Below, one piece after another: positions 1-14,300 of a DNA stretch of 64,000 nt. The translations under genes and the position numbers were made by a program. Source of the DNA: Echinococcus granulosus. Its lineage: Eukaryota > Platyhelminthes > Cestoda > Cyclophyllidea > Taeniidae. The notes under the pieces are model-generated. The model was not told where the DNA came from, ran no database searches, and saw nothing but the letters and a program-made list of their open reading frames with translations. The stretch is from contig NW_020170418.1 in assembly GCF_000524195.1 (NCBI RefSeq), positions 652,994 through 716,993 on the forward strand, given 5' to 3'. Every line of letters begins with the position of its first letter. Within the stretch, counting starts at the first letter, position 1.

Positions 1-459
1 ATTTCACTTGTAACTGACTTTTTGCTGCCAAACCATTATGTAATACTCATTTTCACATAAGAATGTATAAATTAAAGCCTTAGCCTTGTATGTTTTATCA
101 TTCCTACTAAAAAACCATTCTTTTTCTTTTGTAAAAGTTATAGCTTGTAAGGTAGGAGTTATCTTTTTTAATTGACTAGTAAATCTGGAAGCTAATTTAT
201 TTTACGTATTAGTTCATTTCTCGTTCTTATTAATTTATACATTGCATTGAATGGAAACTGGATACTTTTTTCTCATATAAGCGGTCTGTTCTGTGCCATT
301 GAATCGGCCCATGCTCGTGCAGTTGTCAGCACGAGATACTGCCTTGCACATGAAAATCGAGGTTAAGTAACCACCAAATCGCATTACAGGACTGGTCAGT
401 AAATGCGCGAAATATGCGATTCCGTGCAGTTTTTGTTTATACCCATACGTGTGCTTCAG

Positions 460-789
460 CCCACCATCTTCGATATTCGGAAGTCAGAGGGTCATGGCGA
501 GGCCGCTGAGCCAGTGGAGAGCGACTTTTTGTTGGGGGAGTTTATGGTCACGGCCGCTGCAACTGGAGGTGGTGGGGGCGATGAGGTGACCCGAATTCTG
601 TCTGAGTGGTGTCTACTGCGTCCACTGACCCCAGACGTACTGCAGTCCCTCAGCGCACAGGAGGTGAAGAAACGGTGGCGCACGGTGCAATTCACCCTCC
701 GCTGTCGCAAACTGCCCTTCTCCGATCCCTCTGTCTCGCAGGTGATCGAATATCTTCGTAGCCTTGCCGCAATAGCCAGGCAGAAGTGA
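460..789 (+). CDS. 3'-terminal coding exon of an unrecognised gene
   Basis: An open frame of 109 codons ends in TGA at 787-789. A good 3' splice site (pyrimidine-rich stretch ending in TTCAG) lies at 459, so the exon probably starts at 460 in phase 0; an alternative AG lies at 483. The rest of the gene would lie left of the window. The peptide has a short Gly run (GGGGG) followed by a helical, hydrophilic C-terminus containing LSEWCLLRPLTPDVLQSL and KKRWRTVQFTLRCRKL. I do not recognise the family. An AATAAA lies at 1308-1313, far from the stop, and may or may not be its poly(A) signal. The reading frame is richer in G+C than the flanks, which supports coding. An intron ending at 483 instead would shorten the exon by eight codons. 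Confidence 0.5.
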   Translation, partial: PTIFDIRKSEGHGEAAEPVESDFLLGEFMVTAAATGGGGGDEVTRILSEWCLLRPLTPDVLQSLSAQEVKKRWRTVQFTLRCRKLPFSDPSVSQVIEYLRSLAAIARQK

Positions 790-2353
790 CCTTTTGCATT
801 GTGTTTGCTCTATTGATCTGTTACAACTTGCTACTTTTATACACGAGGCTTTCCATTTCTACTGGCTTTTGTCTTATGACCAAACTCCACTTCGAGGTAC
901 TAGTCAAACATGACCTTGGAGGCTCCTGGAAAGTTCATCGATGACCTGACCGCCTGCTTTCTATATGCAGTCCAGTCTTTTTTGCTTTTGTAAGGTTAAG
1001 AATCCAAAAAATCCAAAATTCCTTGTCCGACGTTGGGTGCGCGCAGCCAGATATGGTCCTTCGCATGAGTGAGGCTGGCCATTACTATTCGTACCACTAG
1101 CCTTTTGTGCTTAGTCTGGCCATTTCTGTGAATTGGATGCATCCCACAAATATTGCATCGCTGTCCATTAACTCACCCTTTTGATTAACGGCTTTCTTTT
1201 GCTTCATTTTTAATAGACGCGTTTCTACGTTTTATCGCAACCCTTCTGAGGTGGAGACAGTTACGATTCCCAATGCTAAGTCCACTTAAGCTGCTCGAGA
1301 CGGTTTGAATAAATGCCACGGTGAAACCGTTACCATCAATTAATCATAGCTACAGATCGCTCAGTGTCCATTAGTGGAGCACCATGAGATCGTGATGATA
1401 TTTTGGACTAATGGCAAATTGTTTAACTGCATGAGTATATCTACGTGACATGGACAATGCAGTTCAATTGGAACCTCAGTAGAATTGTTCCAGTTTTCGT
1501 TTATTTTAAAGCACCGTTCAAATGTGAGGGCGCCTAAGGAATGTCACTGATGTCGTTTTGCGAAATAACCGCTAGCATTCTCCATCGATGGGTTTCAAAA
1601 CGTTAACCATTCTCCGGCATTATCAGGAGCATATAAAGTGCACGTTCTTTTCCGCCTTATTGAACACTTGTACCACCAATGCCTTCGATTTCGTTGTCTT
1701 ATTTGCTAGTATCCACTTTGTTATGGAAGGTAATGCTGAAGATTGAGTTTCCTATACTTTTGCCACATACACATACATATAAGCTTAAAAGACTGAAACA
1801 TTCTGTCATCATAGCTTCAAATACCGTTTTTTTAGCATGTTCAAGTGGATTGTTTCTATTCGTTCTTCCTGTTAGCGTTTGCAGTTGGAGTAAACAAACC
1901 ATTTTGCGAGATAGCGCAATCACCCAATAGCGCACAAACCCTCTCTCATTGAGACATAAGTGGATTTGGCACTAGAATGTTATTTTGAATTTCTTTTGTT
2001 TGTTAAATAATCCCTGTCGTAAAGTATTAGCTCATGAGTAAACAACAGTTTCTCTGATTAGTCCCAACGTATTTATCGTGTACACAGGCATCATACTCTT
2101 CCAAATAGTGTTTCACATAGATGTAGGTATCAATCGGTGATTGTTTACGCTGATACAACTTTTTGGAGTGTTGGTAAACTAACGAGGACATTGGTACACA
2201 TGGGTCTGGATAGGATTCTTTCTGAAAGGTTTGAAGGAAGGTTAATAAACCGAAGGTGGGAGGAGACGTCGGCACCCTCGTAGATGCGACTGTGTGCGTC
2301 GGGGGCAATAGAGCTTTGGCAAATTCGGCAGTCGGTGGAATGCATCAGTATTT
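790..2353. other. Intergenic region between the left-edge gene and calpain
   Basis: No exon with matching splice sites and recognisable protein was found on either strand. The region should contain the 3' ends of two convergent genes: the left-edge gene (+) and the calpain (-). One AATAAA is present at 1308-1313. Short open frames on both strands near 1.7-2.3 kb overlap each other and show no coding character. Confidence 0.5.
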
Positions 2354-5300
2354 TTAAATGGTCGTTAAAGCTTCGAGATACTAAAAGTAAAAAGAACATT
2401 TGCTGTCAGTTGATGCCTAGCCTATCACCCTTCTGCACTCGTTCGTTACTGTTTATCGCCATTCGATTTAATCCGCCCAGCAGACGGCAATTACCCGTTT
2501 CAACGGTGACATTTTAAATACAAAAGCGATTTTGATAACGTTAATGTGTTATTGTCTACCCATAAATGAGTTATTTACCAGATGGTGACGCAATAATAAA
2601 TGTGGAGACATTTATGGGTGGAAAGTAATACAAAAGAATTACCTCTTCCAAGTGAATGATAAGCGTCAATCCATCTCCACTGAATGCGTTGAAAGTGGCT
2701 ACGAAATCAAATTTTTAACATTAGATCAAAAGAAGTTATTTTAACAGACAAATCTACAGTTGTTTGGGTCGGAAACATGTACGGTTTTTAATTACTCAGT
2801 CGGCATGCAGTACTTAAATTTACCTTTTATGCTCTTAAAACACGGAATAACTCAATATCCACTTTGGAGCGAGGGCGTAAGTTCATAAACCAAGGCATTC
2901 TGTCAATATTACTGCTTTTACTAGCCAATAAATCTAAAGTGAACTGGAACTGAAACCGATGCAAAGGTTACAAATGCGAGACAATGTGTCAGATAGCATT
3001 GAAGCTGGAGCGAAGGGATCGGACTCACATATAGCCCTCGTCAGGAGCGCCATTATCTGGATGAACGTGCCATAACTGATTCGCCATTCAGCATCAGCGA
3101 AGCGGTGTACGATACGCGCCAGAATTGTATGCGGAAGGTAGAGACCTGCGGGTGCAGACATCGGGGTAGGTGAAACCGGGACCAATGTGCTCATGTTAGG
3201 GTCTGGCATCGTGCGACAGATTCGGTTAACGTTGTGTGGACAAATAGTCTTGCAAGCAATAACGGTGATAGTTGGTAATTATTTGAAACGATTGGAAGGG
3301 TTTGTGCGCTCCCTTCTATGGTCAAACAAAGTGCTTTCCACGCTTGGAAAGAAAAGTACAAGAACTGAATTTTCAACAAATTTCGAGTCGGTGGGTAGAA
3401 ATTAATTTACATAAATAAAACTTCACTTTCCCTGCCCATCCCACCCGAGTTCAAGGCAATAAAAATATTTGTTCTAAATTTGGGGTCAGGAATTTGAAGA
3501 AAGTGCGTTGCAAGCGTGGGATGAAGGAGTGAATTAAAGGTGGTTTGGATAAGTGTGCGTTTACATTGTGGGAGCAGTGTGTTGCCTACTGCAAGAAAAT
3601 AAATAAAGTGCCGCAAAATTTTATGATCATGCGCGAAGAAAATGTTATTGGTATGATCACTGTCACAATGCACGTATTGTGAATCCCTTATCTTACTCTC
3701 GACATTGAATATTATCTTGTGATATAACTCCTCCTTTATTACGCAACAAGTAATTTGGAATTCTGAGAGGTGCTTCTTCCTCGGGAGCATCTGTCCATAC
3801 CCATTAATTAATCACAAGTTTTGTGGGATTCGTCGAATAATTCTTCCACCGGTTCACACAGCTAAAGTTTTGCAAAAAGAAGATAACCTAGAAATCACAC
3901 TTGAGAAGCCTCCATTTTTTCATCGCAATTTCCAAATTAAATTCACGAGTTGTATGGGTGATTATTTTGCAAGTACAGAAAGAAATTACCCATTCCCATA
4001 ATTCACGAAACTGGGATACGATAAGAGGAAAGTCATTCTAAATTCATAAATTAAATACGAGATATTTTACACGTTTGGTGCTTGGGTGCACCACCAAACA
4101 ATTATTCGCTCATGCACAGGTACCCACTTTTCCCTCACACCATGTAATCAGTTCAAACATGGAAGATTCGAATGTAGCTTTCTTCAGAGGCACTACCTTC
4201 AATGTGATGGAACCGTGTGCTTTGTTGAACGAAGCGCTGGCAAAACTCACCGACTTGTTCGATGAGAATCCGAAAATCGAGGCAAGTGATGTGGCCCGTT
4301 CGCTGGGGATCAAAGGCCGCGAACATGCGCGACCAGCAGCGAAGGAGGCTCCACGTCGGTTGAAATTCCGACTCCACCAACCGTCCCGTGTACCGGTCGT
4401 TGCGCATCGCAATGAGGGCACGGCATGCATCAGTCGACACCTGAACAGAACACGAAAAACGCTAAAAAAATGCCGAAGAGCGTTCCTTTATACCATTTCA
4501 GTAATGAATGTTTCAAAGCTCGTGCTATCAGCAGACATTCTGATTCTTGCAGGTGAGTTACAAACTAAGGTAAGCATAAACATTTGCTTCGACATCATTT
4601 GCATTCATAATAGGTTTAGACATTAAAAATCGCGTTGATACGCGTTTAATGGTAGAAATTAATTCCGGGGAATAAAAGAAACCAAGGGTAAAACATTTTT
4701 TGTACAATTTTGAAGGATGCCCAATTTTTTCATTTATTTTGACTGCAACTTCACGTGCTCTTTGTCATCAACCTAGCTAATAGGCAGATAAGAATCTCCA
4801 CCATTCAGTTTGCGTTCGACTGATAGACTAACAAGTTCCCAAAAGGGTAAACAGCTATGCTATGCTGAATTTCGCGTTAATAAATGATATAGATCAAAGT
4901 AGCAATAAAAACCTACAATTTCCAAATAAATGCAACCGTAGTCAAAAAGGATTCCAGCCTTTTTAAATGCATGCATTCCACTTGAGGGTGGAAAAAGCAA
5001 CTCAAGTTCGGGTCTTATGACTTCCCATAAGCCGATTTATACTGACCCAGACACATGCACGGCGCATTTTACTCAATTTTAAGTGAAATCATGAATTTAA
5101 TGAGATAAAATTAGTGCCACCAAAATAATTCAGTTTGATATGTTTTGGCGTCAAAAATCGTGCCTTTGTCATGGTCATAGAGTTTCCTTTAATTCCACTC
5201 CATCATTGATGAACAGCAAGACCTCAACAAGATAGCAATAACAGGCAACTACTACTGCAGTGAATCGTCTGTTGTCGAAACACACCAACTGCAAAGGGTT

Positions 5301-8300
5301 TTAGATTAGAGAGTTGCCTTTCCACATTTCGTTGCACACGTAGTCGTGTTAATTGTCTTAGTGCAATGAGGAAAAAGGGCAACAAGGGTTGATCAGACGC
5401 GGATAGCACGTGACCATAATCCAAACTTCCGATCGGCAGATGCGACAGCAAAGCTGTACATCTTTCTCTTTTTACTGTTTGTAGAACTGATTCAAACTAA
5501 TAGGTAGAGGAAACTAAAAAAAGAACACAATGAATATACCCTTGTGCAATTTGAGAACGAATATACTGCAAAGTAAAAGTGGGCTGTATGGGACTGCTGA
5601 GTAAAGACCGAGTAATTCGTTTTCTTTGCTATCTGAGGTACGAAAGGCATCATTGTGAAGAGAAGTGTTAGTTACTTGCGAAAATACGTTAAGTACTTAT
5701 TCCAACTGTATAAACTAACCATGGCATAGGGTAAACGATGGTCTTCTTTGAGCAGAGTATTGAGTATCGAGTCCAGCTGGAAGGCATCCACGGCCATGGA
5801 ATCACCACTGGCCTCGTAGAAGAGTCGCCGAATTCGGGGAAGAATCGTGTCGAATTGGGGATCTGGATCGGACAGAGCCTGAGGTGAAATGCTTCCCGCA
5901 TCAATCGGCCCCAATGCTAGCCTTGATCGCAAAATAAATATCGAGCTTGGCAAAACTTTATGCATGAAAATAAAATGATCAGTTTAGCATTTTTGGATGG
6001 AATTAGGTGTTTTAACACTAACGTATTTCAGAGGCTCTTAAGGGCTTGTAGGAGAATTCAAAAAGACGAAAAATAGAAGTTAGCCATTTTCAATCAAAGG
6101 AATTTTCTTTAAAAAACGAAATGTCAATTCTAGACCAGGACTTTGATCACCCTGTTGAGCATGGTTGGAAGGTGAAATTGGTAATTTGGAATGAGAATAT
6201 AACCTTCTTCATTTATGATGACATAAGTAAGTGATCCAAAATATCCCAATTAATCATGGAAGTCCTTGGTAAAATTGAAAATTGCCAATTCGTTAGTACT
6301 CATCTCATTTTCTTCAAACATCTGAAATAGTTCGATTGTACTTAACGAACGGGGCAAATTTCAATAATGCGGCAATGGCTAAGGCGAAAATGCCTGCGTA
6401 GCTTTTAATGGAAACAAAATGGATAACCATGTTAATATAAAGTTTACTAACTTCAACTCATACACTATGCAAAGATATTAGCATCGTAGAAAGCCCAATA
6501 AAGCCTTACAAGTAAATGGAACAAGAGCGCCCAAATTACTGTCGATGGTAAAACGCATTTCTACAGAATTCGATGCAAGGTGAAATCCCACAGTGCAAAA
6601 TACCAGTTATCATTAAAAAATTTGTAGCAAAGGTTTAAAAATGCCCGATTGCTTGGATTCATTTCACAGTATTCCAAGAGATAAAAGCTTTCTCTTGACT
6701 TCTGATATGACTAGAAGCAACGATGATGGGCGTAGAGTTAGTGCTCCTACACATTTCATATTCTAAGCATGTAACCACCTAATTTTTTCGCCCATATCGG
6801 TGATCGTAAGCCGAAGGGGAAACATTTTGCGCCTTTTGGTGCACTTCTTCGGCATGATACGTGCATTTCATTTCGCTCACAGCATCCTCCACATTTCGCA
6901 TGATGAATAAAATAGTGTTAAGTGAGATCGACGCGCACCATTAATTAAATTTTGCCGACTAAAAACTGCTTACTTCGGAAATGTTAATCATTTTTGTGCT
7001 CATGAAATGTTACTTGATGTTAAGCACATCTAACTTCACTTATTTCCTCGCAGAGCTCACAATTTTCACATTAATCCTCAATTTGTCCAGATTAAAGTTG
7101 AACCAGGGAACATGGTCGACTTGGCTTCAACCCAAATTAAGTCCAAAGCGTTTAGACACTTTGTTAAATGAAAGCGAGCCATTTACTTCCGAGTTTAATC
7201 TACAGCTACGAGTAGGAATGTCCCTTTACAAAACTCCAAAATGGCTTCCATAGTTAATATTTTGATATAAGGATATGCTTTATTGGTGCATTGTACTACA
7301 CGGCAGCATAAACTCACGCCCCTCATATTGGCGTGGTATTTTTTGACTTCCGAGAAGACTTGGATCGCTACAGCATAAAATGCGTAAGTACTTGTTTGGA
7401 CATGAGGTGAATCTTTAAATCTCCTCAAACTTACATTACAATGGCATTGAACAATGAGTGTACAATACAGAGCTGCAGATATACTGCATAATGCTTGCAC
7501 TAGTTAACCGGAATTATGATTCCATGGTTCGTATTCCATACAAAAGGGGGATTCAAGAGCGAATTGAAATTGTCATAATCTTTTCTTTAGTGTGTAGTTT
7601 TAGTAAGCAAGGGTTAGTAGTGCCATTGTCTGATCTGCACCTGCCTTTGGTCTCGTATCTTGAACAAGGAAAGGAGTACGGTTTGTGCTTTAATCAATGT
7701 AAAGTAAATTTTTGAATGAGGTAAATTCTGATAGCAACTCCAGTAGATTAAGCATGCCATGATAAGTTCGATACAAAATATTCATAACTTAGTTGCAGAG
7801 ATCTCTGCTGTAGTGAGTTAATGTGCCTCTTGACACCGTAGATCGTATACACCGCAAGGCTTGTTGCACAAGAGACTGAATTTAAAACATCAATCTGATC
7901 CAGGGACCTTCTTTTAAAAGAACTACGAATCCCCAAAAAGGTGCTCTGAGGATCCCGATTCAAGTTACCCTCAATGAAAATTGCAGTTCACCTAGCAGGA
8001 CCAGTGCTTTCTCAAATAAATATTGGAGGAAGCCTTGGAAAAAAGTTAATTAACCTACCCCGGCTATTGAACAAAATCACCCAAGCAAAATTAAGATTTT
8101 GATCTTTGAGGCTTTTACATAAGGTTTATATATGCCTTTTTTCAATATAGCAAATGGCTTACGATACAATTCGGAAAAAACCTTTAGACAGTGAACTACA
8201 AACGTGCTGCCACATTTGTAGTTCCAGTAACAGTGAAAAATAAATCTCTGGAGATTTCCATTAGCCAGAGACTACACTATTAACTGAAAGTCTAATTCTG

Positions 8301-11300
8301 ATTCCTGTAGGTGTGACCTGGAAATCAACGACTCAACATTGACGAATAGTGAAACATGTAATACCACTTCTTAATCAAAGGAGTCAATGCATTCAAAAGA
8401 GAACAAAAAAGTTACAGGCTAAGACGGGTGCTGGATGAAATGGGCGCTTAGACTGCGACTCCAAAGCAAAATAAGCTCTCATGAATTGTATGATCGAAAA
8501 ACACTTCGTTTCCACAACCACCAGTGAATCACTAACTTTAAAGCCAATCATGTTTTAACATTAGTTGTAGGACCAATCCTTTTCCTTACAATTGCCTGTT
8601 CTAGCATTCCAAATCATCGGTGCATATGATAAGCGAACTCGTGTACTGATGCCCACTTCCAAATTCTTCCTTAAGTCGAATTTGTTATGCTCACCTTCTA
8701 GTCTACATCATACACAGCAAATGTTGGGTAGCCGCCCAAGCCATCTCCCCTTTTATATCTATCATTGAATAAAGTATCATTGATGGAATGAGAAATGAAG
8801 CAAAGTAACTGAGCATAGATAAACCAAACGTCACCGCATGGTACTTGAACAGGGATACTCCCTCCTCCCAAAACCATTCAGAGATTTTAGGCCAAGCCCC
8901 AGCCCTGCCGATGGTTTTCACTTCTTCCCCGTATTGTTAAAAGACCATCTTTCAGAGGGTGATGAGGTGCTGCTCAAAAACTGCGTTTTTTGTTAGATCA
9001 ACAGATGTCGTTGCGAGCAGTGGTGTATGAATGGGTAGGCCAATGAAAAGAGCTTCGTTGAGTCCGGTTCTGAGACTAACAAAACAACCTGCTGGTCGAA
9101 CCCCTAGGCTTAGTGACATTGGTGAATGTTTAAAAAATTAACACGAGTAGTTCAACCCTAAGCGTACCACCACATAACTTTAAATTTGGACTGATAAAAC
9201 AGAGGTTCGTAATTGAAAATTGGGAATGGAATATGGTTCTTGCAGTCGCAGCTAAGGGAAAGTTAATGTACAAAAAGGTAAAGAATTGGCGATGATAGAT
9301 TGGATTAAAGTTAAGAGTAATGTTGGTTTAATGTAGCATCACCGTACCCGAGAAACGGTTTTTCTTTCAAGCACCATTTCGTTGACTTTTTGATGATTGA
9401 GTTAGTCTTCACGAATAAGGTCTACTTTCATTATATCAAATAGAACTGCCATACTACCTGTTGCCTTAGGAAGGGGAATTGACTCTCAGAAAGTAATAAG
9501 GATGATTGAACATTTGTGTGTGCCCTGCTATACGAAGTAGAGGCAGACTAGTTTAATTAACCAAATGTGTGGAAATATGAAAATATTTTTGATACCGTGA
9601 CCAGTCAAATTAAATTAAATATTCTGCAGAAAAAAATCTAACGTGGGTCAATTTTTCCAAACCTTCAATTTTGTCTATCCATTAAGCGCATTGGTTAGCA
9701 ACTAATTTCTTTTTAATTCACAAAACAGTGTTTGCTTACTCCAGGTCTATCAAAACACTCTCAGATCTTTCGTGTATAGGCATAAAATTTGCATTTAATG
9801 AAAACATTCACTTGACACAAAGCCAGAATGATAATGCCCAGCCAGACGCTTGGCAATAAACGCAATTCGACGTTTTGTTTCGGTAAACTATCAGCACACT
9901 TAACAGCATTGGCAAGATGTAGCTTTTTGAAAATGGGAGTTTATTAGTTCTTTTTAGCTTGCAAAAACCCTCTACACACAGCAAGAGCCACTTTGTAGTG
10001 CTTTAAATAAAAATCCCTTCTTGGTTTTTTTTGCAGTAAGCACAAAAATCTGCACTTATCCTTCGCCTTTTAATTAACATGCAAACACAAACGCGCTGGA
10101 GAAGTTTGAGAAAGCATCGGCGTAATTACGCATAAAGCACTCAAATGCATGAAAAATACCGTGTTTACTAATAATCTATTGCAATACATAGGTTGATAAA
10201 AGCAGCAGGCTCTACCAAGAGCCATTTGTTCCCCTCCACCCAGATGGCATCGCACATGTCCCAAAACCTTGACCAATGCAAATATTATCCCACCCCCACT
10301 CACTCCTTTCCAGCTCTTCGGCTTGAGCGTGCAAGTAAATGCGGTTTTAAAGGTGAAAGTTTAAGTAGCTTGCTTAATTTGGTGAACAGGGCAAGCGAAA
10401 GCAGCACAGAAGATTGGCCATCCAACGCCTTAACGAGGAGCACTTACTCAAGCGTTCGATCAGACTGCTCAAAGAGAACCCTGAGGAGGAACTCTCCCGG
10501 TTGATCTGCGGCATACGTGCAGGGCACGAGGAGATACACACCGGGGACTAGTCGAAATCGCTTGACAACCTCTCGGGAGTCATAGAAATAGTCCACGCTC
10601 GCGACGTGACTTGTGGTTTCAAAGAAATGCCGTGTCATTGGGGGGGATGCTCCGGGAGGAAGCTAGAGTGCATTATGAAGACACCTTCAACCGAATGTAA
10701 TTTGCACGGCAAAAAATATGCTTTAGTGTTGAACGCATTGCATGGATGGAACTAAATGGATGATACACAAATGCATTTGATTAGGTAATTTACGATGCAT
10801 TCGGGAAAGCAAAAATAAAACCAGAATTTCCAACTTTTCTGTCAGATAACTTCGTACAATACCAGCATCAAAGTTGTTCTTTTGATTTAAGAAACGATGA
10901 TTTGAACATTTTAAATTGCGGAGTAAGTCGGGCTTTTAATCACCAAAATACATCCATGTATCATTAAACTTTGAACTAACAGATAGGCCCTTGGTGATTT
11001 GAACCAAGTGAAAAGCCAACCCCCCAATAATATACTATGTAAAAACATTATGAAACCAAGAAAATAATACTAAAGGAAGATCATCTTTGGCATATTTTAC
11101 CACTATAACTGGTAATAAAATGGACCTATTTTTGACCATACCCGCAAATATATAATTGGTGCGGCTATTTCAAATGGAGGAGCAGCAAAACATCAAACGG
11201 AATTAGGGGAGGGATGTGTGAAATAAATCTGGGACACACTGACAGTAAATAGACTTATCGTTAGAATAAACGCCACGCCCAAAAAACCATACAATGACAG

Positions 11301-14300
11301 GCATGAACCAAGTGCCAGAAGGGAGCATAGACCGACGCACCCTGTACAGGACAAAGCCGATGGAAAGGAGGCGCGGTGCGCGATGTCGGAGGGGACGAAC
11401 GTCGGATTGGAGGAGGGCGACGACGATTGCGGTAAGGCCTTCAGGGTCCCCGACATCCGGCGTAGGCAAGCTCACCACAAATTGGGGGTTAGCCCAATGG
11501 CTGGCACGCACAAACGGTCGTCCACCCGCTGTTACACCACGCACCCATCGGCCGAAGAAGCGCGGTGTAGTCCACGTCTCCATCGCAGGCCCCACCGGCG
11601 CCTGGTGGTTGCCGGTGGTAGCCACGGTTCCACAGAACAACCTGCCGCCACCCGCATCACCGCTCGGAGGCTCCAGCACATGGCAGATGTCCAGGTAGTC
11701 AAAATTGGCCAAAAAATCTTCCATTGACATCCTTGGTGCATGAATATAAGGATAGATGGGTGAATGGGTGAGCGGGCAGAGAGGAAGGAAGAGCAAAGAA
11801 AAGCGCAGATGTTTGCTTTAATGTTACCATCTGTTTAGAGGCTACCACGACCAAATGACGCTGTGTGTATCCTTACTTTAATCTGGCTACAGCTTCCACT
11901 TCCGAATTTGAAAGAGTTCAGAATTTTAAATTTTGTATTCGTAATAGCAAATTTTCAAGATTTACGCCATTTATTGCCGTTCAAATTTGATCGCTATTCC
12001 AGGCTGATTCAATTAGCGACGATAAAAAAGTGAGGAAGAAAAATCAGTTGGCTTGGTGCAGATGGAAAATCTACAGATATACGTAAGCGTCAGTAATTAC
12101 CAGTTTTCAGTAAATAATTAATTAAATAAGTGGAATTTGTGTTTGATCTGTAGGTCAGAGTGGAAGATAACACCATTGTCGGACATCGTCAACTGATAGA
12201 AGGCGTCGGACCAACTGCAATGGTAGTAAGCCAAACCGGGTTGGAAATGAGGCTAGTGCAGTGCAAGGTCAATGCAGGCGACTCGTGAATGTATGTGTGG
12301 GTGAGGGGGCTCTCAAGCCCATTCGAGCAGATGTCGACGCATAAGCATTAGTGAAAATGAAGCCTGCCCCCCCCCCCCTTGCGGCAGGCTGATTCCAAAG
12401 CAGTCAATAGACAAACTACAACTAGTTTAAAAGCACGACCGGACTAGACTAATGTTGCTACTAATTGGAATGCTCCAGAAGACCTATGACCAATGACAAT
12501 CGTCACAATGATCAATGGGTGTTGATTTACAGTAGGTATTTGAGGTTTTACCTGTGTTAATTGTTAAATTTCCGTTTGAATGATTCAGAGGACACAAATG
12601 GTTGATATTATTTTGCATGGAGGAGAGGATGTAAGGGAGACTAGGTAGGCAAAAACAGAAAACTGCAACCAAGTACTTCGACTGAACAACTATCCGACCC
12701 AGTGGAGATTCCGTGGTTTGGATTGAGGCCGTTAGAGAAGATGGCAGTCACTACAGGAGATGGAATTTGCAGAAAACCTGAGAAACCTGTCATTTTTTTG
12801 CGCACTTCTGAGACTTTTTATGAAAGAACTTTGTGAGAACTGTAAGTATCAACAATTGGTGCGGTTCAAATACCTCAACACTCTGTCATTATGCCATAAA
12901 CGTCTACACAAAGCTTCTGGTAGATGTTAGATGAAACAAATATCAAAGCCTGAGTTTCCTCCATCGCCTTCATTCCTCGTATTTTAATGTCCCCTGCAGT
13001 CACAGTTGATGAATATTGTCACAAAATAATCGATGATTTTAGGCAAATTAAGTGACAGAAAAACGGCACCGCTTTCACCCCTAAAATTAATTTTAAGCTC
13101 TTGAAAAGTTTTAAACGAAATCAAACGTTATACAGTGCCTTATTTTGAGAAGAAAACAAGGTTTATTTGCAAATTTACTTCTTTACACGCCAAACAGTTA
13201 CAAGAGACGGATGAAAAAGTAATTTTTTCATCATGACCCCATCCACTTGCATACCTCTCACCATATCCCCTGTACAATGAGGTACTAGATGGCATACAGA
13301 TAAGTCTAGCTACCAAAACAGGGGCGGCCATAAAACTCGTGGACTCCGTCTACCACTCGTTTGAAGGTAGTGTGAACACGTACAATCGCCAATCCCTATC
13401 ATCACTGCAAGACTCACAATGAATTTTCCTTCATTAAGCAACGAGGTTCAATGATGAGCTGGGATAATAAACGAATATTGGTTACAACGGACTGTAACAA
13501 AAATTTCTACTTTATTCCCATAATATGCTAATAATTTGCGATCGGAGATTAATAAAAAAATAGGATGTGCAATGGAGCAACGAGTAAAGATGACTCGACA
13601 TACTTGGAATGGTCTACAGCTAAACTAAAAATGGTATTTACCCTTTAATCGACACAGATCCAATAATAAAATGTTAAGTAAATTAGTGCGAAACTGGAGG
13701 GATAAGAGGGCAGAGCAAGGTGTGAGAATGAAATGTGAGCGACGCACCAGAATTCACCTTCGCCCTTCACCAGCCCAACTTTGATGCGGTCCTCGGGAGG
13801 AAGGGAAAGCCACTCAGAGGAGCCCTCGGACCAGGCGCCCACCCAGCCGACGCGCGCCGAGGGCCAGAGATTGCGCAGCCGCACCAGCCGTACCAGTCGT
13901 GAGCCCGACACGTCGGTAAGGCGCAACTTCCGACAGTCCGTCAGGCCAAACGCCTGGCCCGGCACGAAACCCTGAGGCAGCACGAACCCGCTGCACGGAC
14001 TGCCCTTCGTCTGCAAATCAGGCAACAAAATGCACCCTCACATACATTGCATCATTTCATTCTTAGACCTCCCCCTTACAGGGAAAGCACAATCCAATGT
14101 AAGCACAGAAAGCGGCTCGGCATGCAATGTAATGAACATTCTATGTATGCTGTTGATGTGATATGAAGACACGTACCATTAAAGCCAAATTTTTAATGGC
14201 ATCGAGCTAATTATTTGATTCCGTTTTTACCGATTCTCACGGTAGAACAGTAAACAATTTACACTGAGTTGGATAAAATATACCATGCTACGTATTATCA

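Noticed and set aside
11203..11796. Long GC-rich open frames on the plus strand (134 and 114 codons)
   Set aside because: They lie opposite the calpain exon 11731-11341, whose minus-strand frame has calpain C2-like domain motifs and matching splice phases. The plus frames are shadows of its base composition.
12855..12880. tRNA B-box-like GGTTCAAAT
   Set aside because: No A box or foldable cloverleaf was found upstream.
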